Shown: one piece after another, positions 5,592 to 10,015 of the stretch
Numbering within the stretch: the first letter of the stretch is position 1
Layout of the letters: each line of letters opens with the position of its first letter
Assembly (NCBI GenBank): GCA_016650355.1
Contig: JAENVX010000494.1
Span: 1 to 10,015 of the forward strand
Direction of reading: 5' to 3'
Length of the DNA stretch: 10,015 nucleotides
DNA from: Bacteroidia bacterium
GTDB lineage: Bacteria; Bacteroidota; Bacteroidia; Cytophagales; Cyclobacteriaceae
Made by a program: the position numbers and the translations under genes
The notes under the pieces: model-generated
The model's input: the letters and a program-made list of their open reading frames with translations, nothing else
Told to the model about the DNA's origin: nothing
The model's database searches: none

Positions 5592-6369
5592 CTGGAGGGC
5601 TCTCTTTTACTTCATTCTTTCATTTTCATGGGCTGCGTGCGTATCTCCTGAGCAAGTTCCTCATCTACATGCGCATTCCCACAACGACTACGAAAATGCC
5701 CAACCTTTATTTAATGCGCTACAGAATGGATTCATTTCAGTAGAAGCTGATGTTCACCTTCACGAAGGAAAACTATTGGTAGCACACGATTCTCCTAAAG
5801 CAAACAACAAATACCTTAAGGAACTTTATCTCTCCCCGCTTGATAGCATTGTGAAAGCCAATTCCGGCAGAATCTACATTGGATCTGAAACAACTTTCTA
5901 TTTGATGGTTGATATAAAGACTGATGCTGACGCCACTTACAAGCTCATCCAAGAAGCAATTTCATCATACCCGACTTTACTATGTAATCCCAAAGATTGT
6001 CCGGTTAAGATTTTTCTGTCTGGTAATCGTCCCATTGATACCATCCTTAAAGAAGGTTATTCCGGCATTGGAGTGGATGGCCGGCCTGAGGATATCGGAA
6101 TGGGTTATTCAATAGAGTTTATGCCCATCATCAGCGATCAATATAAAACATGGTCTGCATGGAATGGCCAATCTCCACCATCCCAAAAGGATCTACAGCG
6201 AATCAAAGAGCTCGCTACGCGCGTACATGCCGAAGGAAAAAAGTTGCGCTTGTGGGCAATCCCAGACAACGAAGTGGCTTGGGCGGCATTACTAGATGCG
6301 GGAGTCGATCTTATCAATACCGATCGGCTAGCCGAATTGAATCACTTCTTAAAACAAAAAGGATTGTAA
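5581..6369 (+). CDS. exported GDPD/PI-PLC-like phosphodiesterase (AIM6-like HNDYE group), possible lipoprotein
   Basis: The protein has 262 residues. The N-terminal 20 form a signal sequence ending SFSWAAC. Cys20 could be lipidated, but Trp at -3 is not a classical lipobox, so a plain secreted form is also possible. Catalytic-type residues of the TIM-barrel phosphodiesterase superfamily are visible: HAHSHNDYENAQPL (His34, Asn35, Asp36), VEADVHL (Glu55, Asp57) and VAHDSP (His69, Asp70), then MVDIKTD (about 109-115). Near the end, LRLWAIPDN and a GVDLINTDRL barrel-closing strand follow. The HxHNDYEN motif resembles the group named after yeast AIM6 rather than classical GlpQ. The expected role is phosphodiester hydrolysis in the periplasm or outer membrane; the substrate is unknown. 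Its ATG lies inside the last codons of the TrhA-like gene (11-nt overlap), and it ends the operon. Confidence 0.84.
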   Translation: MHTNWRALFYFILSFSWAACVSPEQVPHLHAHSHNDYENAQPLFNALQNGFISVEADVHLHEGKLLVAHDSPKANNKYLKELYLSPLDSIVKANSGRIYIGSETTFYLMVDIKTDADATYKLIQEAISSYPTLLCNPKDCPVKIFLSGNRPIDTILKEGYSGIGVDGRPEDIGMGYSIEFMPIISDQYKTWSAWNGQSPPSQKDLQRIKELATRVHAEGKKLRLWAIPDNEVAWAALLDAGVDLINTDRLAELNHFLKQKGL

Positions 6370-6395
6370 CATTACTTAGGCCAGTCCTTTACTAT

Positions 6396-7025
6396 CTAAA
6401 AAACCCTATACTGAGAAATTTGTTCAATAAAATACGGAATGGAGGAAGGATGAAGGACCGCACAAAATAGGAATCCGAATAGTGCACCATACAAATGTGC
6501 ATCGTGATTTATATTATCATTGGATTTCCTTCCACTAAAGTAAGAGTACATCAGATAACCTATCGCTAAAATGAAACCTGGCAGACAAATTATCAGATAG
6601 AAACAAATTTTTTCTAATGGCTGAAAAATAACGGATGCAAAAAGCACTGCCGCCACACCTCCAGAGGCGCCCAAAGAATTATAGCCCGGGTTAGTCCTAT
6701 TCTTAAAAAAAGTTGGCAAGTCCGACACGACAATCGCCATCAGGTAAAATGCAATAAAATAATAGGGACCAGGATTACCGAAAATATAGGAGAAGTATTG
6801 CTCCACCACATTACCGAAGAAGTAAAGCGTAAACATATTCCAGAGCAAGTGAGAAAAGTTGGCATGAATAAGGCCTGAGGTAATGAATCGGTAATATTCA
6901 TTGTGGTTTTGAATCCGGTAAGGGTTCATCATCATGCGCTTTAAAATATCAGGCTTGCTAAGTACATACCAGCTTACCAGGACGGTGATGGCTATAATAC
7001 CAGTAGTTAGTGTAATGGATTGCAT
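6396..7025 (-). CDS. rhomboid-family intramembrane serine protease
   Basis: The protein has 209 residues with a six-helix rhomboid core. The catalytic Ser is Ser121 in GASGG (119-123) at the head of a membrane helix, and the partner His is probably His177 in HDAHLYGALFG. The conserved helix-2 pattern H-x4-H-x3-N-M is present as His54, His59 and Asn63 (HANFSHLLWNM). All active-site features are intact, so an active protease is expected. It would cleave substrates within or next to membrane helices; the substrate is unknown. There are no soluble extra domains. The ATG at 7025 gives a short N-terminus running straight into helix 1, and a candidate promoter lies 20 nt upstream. It converges on the phosphodiesterase gene, leaving only 26 nt between stop codons and no clear terminator hairpin. 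Confidence 0.93.
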   Translation of the reverse strand: MQSITLTTGIIAITVLVSWYVLSKPDILKRMMMNPYRIQNHNEYYRFITSGLIHANFSHLLWNMFTLYFFGNVVEQYFSYIFGNPGPYYFIAFYLMAIVVSDLPTFFKNRTNPGYNSLGASGGVAAVLFASVIFQPLEKICFYLIICLPGFILAIGYLMYSYFSGRKSNDNINHDAHLYGALFGFLFCAVLHPSSIPYFIEQISQYRVF

Positions 7026-7044
7026 GAAAGATTTTAAAAGTATG

Positions 7045-7052
7045 CAAGTATA
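7045..7052 (-). promoter_or_regulatory. candidate -7 promoter element for the rhomboid gene
   Basis: On the minus strand this reads TATACTTG, one mismatch from TAnnTTTG, followed by C. It ends about 20 bases before the ATG at 7025. No TTG lies at -33 spacing. Confidence 0.35.
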
Positions 7053-7101
7053 CTACGTGCCAGCGGTTATGACGATACCCACTTCACTTAATAATCATTT
7101 C

Positions 7102-7479
7102 TTACGGAATTGAGTGGAACGCTATTCGGTTGCCTTCCGTATCGAGGATAACGGCCATGTAACCAAATGTTGGAGAGATTTGCGTTTTTGGAACCAGGAT
7201 TTTCCCACCAGCTTTCTCCACTTTATCTAAAATAAGTTGAACGTCTGGATTGCCATTCAAATAAATAAGTGGCCCTTCCGTAGCCGATGGTTTATGAAAA
7301 CCATCACTGTCACATAGAGAACCTCCAATACCCTCCGTGTCATCAATTGGAAATATTCTCATTTTAATTTGGGGCAAATTCATTTCCGTGAATGTAATGC
7401 CCATAATTTTTTCATAAAATTTCTGAGCTCTGCCTAAATCAACAGCAGGAATCTCAAACCAGCTAATAGCGTCTTTCAT
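7102..7479 (-). CDS. VOC-family protein (glyoxalase/bleomycin-resistance fold)
   Basis: The protein has 125 residues with one glyoxalase-type beta-alpha-beta repeat pair, the usual single-domain VOC length. The first module is ISWFEIPAVDLGRAQKFYEKIMG (residues 5-27) and the second starts near LIYLNGNPDVQLILDKVEKAGG, closing with GYMAVILDTEGNRIAFHS (106-123). The first metal-ligand position, often His in H-x-E-I-P, is Trp here (SWFEIP), and the C-terminal Glu/His position reads as Phe-His. Classical lactoylglutathione lyase activity is therefore doubtful. This W-F-E-I-P variety is common in proteins annotated only as 'VOC family'. A role in metal-independent ligand binding or an uncharacterised enzyme is inference. 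It has its own short leader and a candidate -7 box. Confidence 0.85.
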   Translation of the reverse strand: MKDAISWFEIPAVDLGRAQKFYEKIMGITFTEMNLPQIKMRIFPIDDTEGIGGSLCDSDGFHKPSATEGPLIYLNGNPDVQLILDKVEKAGGKILVPKTQISPTFGYMAVILDTEGNRIAFHSIP

Positions 7480-7687
7480 GACAATTTGAGAATTGATTCA
7501 TAGCCAAGATACGTAATTAATATTTTTTATTTTGAGTGATGGCAACTGGGATGCATTTGCAAATTGCTGCGGTTTACACCTCAAGCCTATCTTCGGGCGG
7601 TGCTGTGTGGCAGTGCATCAGTTCGTCTGGGTAAACACATGCGATCAATAGCAACCAAGAAAATTTGAATTGGCACCCGACAACTGG
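7480..7687. other. 208-nt intergenic region between the VOC gene and the 414-residue secreted-protein gene
   Basis: It holds the VOC promoter region, a 10-bp palindrome ATTTGCAAAT (7555-7564), and a segment from about 7570 to 7640 that is richer in G and C than the other gaps. It also contains a 31-codon plus-strand reading frame (7539-7634) that resembles nothing I know. I see no tRNA, no riboswitch and no clear terminator for the upstream minus-strand gene. Confidence 0.5.
7504..7511 (-). promoter_or_regulatory. candidate -7 promoter element for the VOC gene
   Basis: The minus strand reads TATCTTGG, one mismatch from TAnnTTTG. It ends about 25 bases before the ATG at 7479. A small inverted repeat (CAATT/AATTG, 7482-7495) lies between the two. 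Confidence 0.3.
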
Positions 7688-8932
7688 CTATGTTTTCTGC
7701 TTCTTCTTTTTAGCGGAAGGAAACAAAACATTATTGAGAATGAGTCGATAACCGGGAGAGTTCGGATACAAGCTTAAGTCGGTAGCTGTCCTTCTTCGGC
7801 CAGGTGAGCCTTCAGGATCGTGGCCACTGTAATACGTCCAGTGACCGTGGCCTAATTCACCGTAGATGTAGCGGACATTTTTGGCATCTGAATTTTCACC
7901 CAGCACCAATGCGTCTGGTTTGACTAGGTAGGAATTAAAGGCCGTTGTTTGCCCCATAAACTCTTTGATTACATGTTCGTGATCTTGAGTGAGTATTGTT
8001 GGGACAATGTCCCACTTTGCAGAAAAATCAAAAAGCGTGAAGAAGCCATTAGTAACCTCACCAAAATCCTGACGACCCGTGTTTATATCTGAAAATTTAC
8101 GGCTGTTGCTGGGTTCTAAAATGAAATTCTCAAACGCCAGTGCTTTGCTATAATCAAGCTTGGACTGTATATCAGATTCGGGGTCGTCCCCATCAAACAT
8201 GCTTTCCACGATATCCACGCCTTCTGCTGCAAGGGCGATGTCAAATGTTTCAGCACCAGAACACATGGCAAATAAATAACCACCTCCGGCACAAAAACCT
8301 TTTATCTTCTTTGCCACCTCAAGTTTCATCGCTGAGACTTTTGAGAATCCAAGCCTCATCGCATTCTCTTCCTGTAATCTTAATTCAATTACAGAGGATG
8401 CTCTCCTCAAAAACCTTCCATGCTGGCCAGTAAAATCTTCGTGGTGCAGATGCAGCCAGTTGTATTTAATCAAATCATCTTTGAGCACTTCGTCATCATA
8501 TAGTATCGTGTAAGGAATTTCAGCATAGTCTAAAACGGTGATCACGGCATCCGTCTCATCTTGAACTAATTCATTTTTGATGGAATAGACCGCAATCTTT
8601 GGAGCCGTCTGCAGTTTTACGATTTCCATATTAATATCAGGCTTGGAAATCTCCGTGAGGATAGAATTAACTGTTGCTGCTGATACTACCTCAAACGAAA
8701 TACCTCGTACGACACACTCATTAGCCACCTGGATAGAATAGTCTATTAAAAAACTACCTCCCCGATAGTTCAATAACCAATCGACTTCATTACCCTTTTG
8801 CAAAATGAAGAAAGCCATCCCATAAGCCTTCAAATGATTTCTCTGGCTCGCATCCATAGCAATGAGAATGGAATTGGCGCGGCCAACCACAACCGAAAAG
8901 ACAAAGAGCAATATGTAAACCGATCTCAGCAA
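7688..8932 (-). CDS. secreted GATase-like Bacteroidota protein, commonly labelled 'asparagine synthetase B'
   Basis: The protein has 414 residues. An N-terminal signal peptide (about 1-20, VYILLFVFSVVV then G-R-A-N-S) is followed by a conserved start, ILIAMDASQRNHLKAYG. Other blocks are DWLLNYRGGSF (51-61), PKIAVYS with DYAEIPYTILYDDEVL (111-150, a flavodoxin-like strand-helix pattern), WLHLHHEDFTGQ (159-170), GGGYLFAMCSGAETFD (216-231, a Cys-containing turn like a class I amidotransferase elbow), FMGQTTAFN, and YPNSPGYRLILNNVLFP before a basic KKKKQKT tail. I recall close relatives in Cytophagales carrying the name asparagine synthetase B. I see neither the N-terminal nucleophile Cys2 of class II amidotransferases nor the SGGxDS synthetase loop, so the name looks unjustified. 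The start is TTG at 8932; no ATG lies upstream before the stop near 8971. Function is unknown. Confidence 0.82.
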   Translation of the reverse strand: MLRSVYILLFVFSVVVGRANSILIAMDASQRNHLKAYGMAFFILQKGNEVDWLLNYRGGSFLIDYSIQVANECVVRGISFEVVSAATVNSILTEISKPDINMEIVKLQTAPKIAVYSIKNELVQDETDAVITVLDYAEIPYTILYDDEVLKDDLIKYNWLHLHHEDFTGQHGRFLRRASSVIELRLQEENAMRLGFSKVSAMKLEVAKKIKGFCAGGGYLFAMCSGAETFDIALAAEGVDIVESMFDGDDPESDIQSKLDYSKALAFENFILEPSNSRKFSDINTGRQDFGEVTNGFFTLFDFSAKWDIVPTILTQDHEHVIKEFMGQTTAFNSYLVKPDALVLGENSDAKNVRYIYGELGHGHWTYYSGHDPEGSPGRRRTATDLSLYPNSPGYRLILNNVLFPSAKKKKQKT

Positions 8933-8949
8933 AGGCCTGTGCGTTGAAT

Positions 8950-8957
8950 CAAATAAA
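8950..8957 (-). promoter_or_regulatory. candidate -7 promoter element for the 414-residue secreted-protein gene
   Basis: The minus strand reads TTTATTTG, one mismatch from TAnnTTTG, and ends about 17 bases before the TTG start at 8932. This supports a start near 8932 and an independent transcript. Confidence 0.3.
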
Positions 8958-8972
8958 GTTACAAAATTTTAA

Positions 8973-9001
8973 GATGGACGAAGAAAGAGCTTCAAGCCAT
9001 C
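8973..9001 (-). terminator. possible terminator hairpin after the Gfo/Idh/MocA gene
   Basis: Read on the minus strand, GATGG pairs with CCATC, with an inner GAAG/CTTC stem around a CTCTTT loop and a small internal bulge. A TTAAAATTTT stretch follows. The hairpin lies about 75 nt past the stop codon at 9075. The stem is short and the T-run impure, so this is only a candidate. Confidence 0.33.
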
Positions 9002-9074
9002 CTGTATACTCGTGTTCTTTGCTGCAAGCTGAATCTTTATTGAATAGTATGAGAAATGAAATTTTACTTAAAGG

Positions 9075-10015
9075 TTAAATCAGTTTAGCATTCTCCGGAT
9101 CCCAGTTGATAATTTTCTTTTCGAAATAACTTTTGTTGGTGGCCAGAGCCGGACCGGCAGCTCTCATTCCAAACAAGGCATCTTCACGAATGGGTTTTCC
9201 TTCGCGTATGCCTGCATAAAAATTAAGATGGTGGTCCAGGTTGGCATCATACCCTTGCGGAGCTTTGAATTCCATATCAGCATCAATTACCTCAGGCCTT
9301 GTTTGTGGATATTTAGCCTTGTACCATTTTTCATACTCCTTTTGTTGCGCTTCTGTAAACGTTGAAAAGGAATCCCAACCACCATATCCTGGATGTTTTG
9401 CAGTTTTATTTCGCTGTACTTTAACGTTACCCCAACCGAGTGTGATCACGCCATCCGTTCCTACAAATCGCAGCAATTCACTTCCTTTGTTTCCATCACA
9501 AAAATTTACACGCATCTGCAGATTAAAAGCCGGATGTTTTTCTGATGCCGGGTAATCATGAACACTTGTTAATATATCCGGAACATCGCGGCCATCCTTC
9601 CAGTATCGCAACCCACCAGATGCGTAAATACGATTGGGACCGTGCGATCCCGTCACCACATGAAATCCGGTAAACAAGTGAACAAATAGATCACCTGCTA
9701 TGCCCGTACCGTAGTCCTGATAATTTCTCCATCTGAAAAATCTCAATGGATCATAAGGCACTTTAGGTGCATTACCCAAAAAGTTATCCCAATCTACCGT
9801 GCCCGCGTTGGCATCGGTTGGAATTGAATATTGCCAGGCTCCATTTCCACCCTGCCTGTCGTTCCAGGCCTCCACCAATACCAGATCTCCTATTACTTTG
9901 GAGTCAAAAATATCTCTCGCCTTTTCCGTAACAATGGAACTTGCCCGTTGACTGCCAACTTGAAAGACTTTGCCCGTTTTCTTTTGCGTGGCAATTACCT
10001 CAGCGCCTTGCTCAA
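9075..10015 (-). CDS. Gfo/Idh/MocA-family oxidoreductase, N-terminus beyond window edge
   Basis: The minus-strand frame is open from the right edge, where it reads EQGAEVIATQKKTGKVFQVG, the end of the Rossmann NAD(P)-binding domain, so the start and any signal or Tat peptide lie outside. A TTG at about 9878 is internal and not the start. About 312 residues are visible. Family features are the QVGSQR strand after the cofactor domain and, in the alpha/beta C-terminal domain, the YGTGIAGDLFVHLF block with the Asp and His expected near the active site (about residues 102-112). The trp-rich WRNYQDYG and YPASEKHPAFNLQMRVNF segments are typical of large secreted Bacteroidota members. Relatives oxidise or epimerise sugars and inositols, often in carbohydrate-use loci; the substrate here is unknown. 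A 142-nt gap and a weak hairpin separate it from the next gene. Confidence 0.88.
   Translation of the reverse strand, partial: EQGAEVIATQKKTGKVFQVGSQRASSIVTEKARDIFDSKVIGDLVLVEAWNDRQGGNGAWQYSIPTDANAGTVDWDNFLGNAPKVPYDPLRFFRWRNYQDYGTGIAGDLFVHLFTGFHVVTGSHGPNRIYASGGLRYWKDGRDVPDILTSVHDYPASEKHPAFNLQMRVNFCDGNKGSELLRFVGTDGVITLGWGNVKVQRNKTAKHPGYGGWDSFSTFTEAQQKEYEKWYKAKYPQTRPEVIDADMEFKAPQGYDANLDHHLNFYAGIREGKPIREDALFGMRAAGPALATNKSYFEKKIINWDPENAKLI

Noticed and set aside
7571..7636. GTTTAC...GTAAAC flanks considered as an integron attC or mobile-element end
   Set aside because: The arms are only six bases, they do not match attC consensus ends, and there is no integrase, transposase or target duplication nearby.
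8372..8394. CTGTAAT/ATTACAG inverted repeat with a 9-nt spacer
   Set aside because: It is inside a well-supported coding region with no sign of an insertion. A 7-bp arm pair in 10 kb is expected by chance.
8974..9078. 34-codon plus-strand frame in the gap between the secreted-protein and oxidoreductase genes
   Set aside because: It has no motif, no promoter-like element and low complexity of evidence. It also overlaps a possible terminator hairpin of the opposite strand.
9241..9555. 104-codon plus-strand frame
   Set aside because: It lies fully antisense to the Gfo/Idh/MocA gene, whose domain motifs are clear. Its translation has Ser/Cys/Pro-rich shadow composition.

Overview
The window looks like ordinary chromosomal DNA of a Bacteroidota bacterium, most likely in the Cytophagales/Cyclobacteriaceae range. 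The reasons are the protein families present (DUF5009/HGSNAT-like acyltransferase, J-domain plus KTSC protein, CsbD-like 61-residue protein, the secreted family usually labelled 'asparagine synthetase B', a large Gfo/Idh/MocA oxidoreductase), the moderate GC content, the lack of clear Shine-Dalgarno sequences, and several copies of the Bacteroidota -7 promoter element TAnnTTTG just upstream of genes. I see no insertion sequence, phage gene, CRISPR array, tRNA or rRNA.

Layout. 1-1992 (+): the 3' part of a multi-pass acyltransferase of the HGSNAT/NagX type, then a class IV PLP aminotransferase. 2090-2536 (+): a small J-domain/KTSC fusion that converges on a secreted protein of unknown function (2546-3085, -). 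3233-3888 (+): a CsbD-like small protein, then the ribosome-rescue hydrolase ArfB. 4015-6369 (+): a tight four-gene operon encoding a stand-alone protein with an IF-2-type N-terminal domain, a 51-residue zinc-ribbon membrane protein (easily missed because of its size), a hemolysin III/TrhA-type PAQR membrane protein, and an exported GDPD/PI-PLC-like phosphodiesterase. The spacings are 10 nt, 19 nt and an 11-nt overlap. 6396-10015 (-): a rhomboid protease, a VOC-family protein, the 414-residue secreted GATase-like protein, and the 3' part of a Gfo/Idh/MocA oxidoreductase running off the right edge.

How the genes work together. Most are separately transcribed housekeeping or accessory genes. 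ArfB, the IF-2-N-like protein and, more loosely, the J/KTSC protein suggest a translation and protein quality-control neighbourhood. The IF2N/zinc-ribbon/TrhA/phosphodiesterase operon is the only firm multi-gene unit, and its joint function is unknown. I found no convincing new defence or mobile system. The best leads are the uncharacterised zinc-ribbon membrane peptide next to TrhA, the orphan IF-2 N-domain protein, the J-KTSC fusion, promoters placed so close to start codons that the mRNAs may be nearly leaderless, and a probable name/function mismatch for the 414-residue secreted protein. No stretch longer than about 210 bases lacks a gene.
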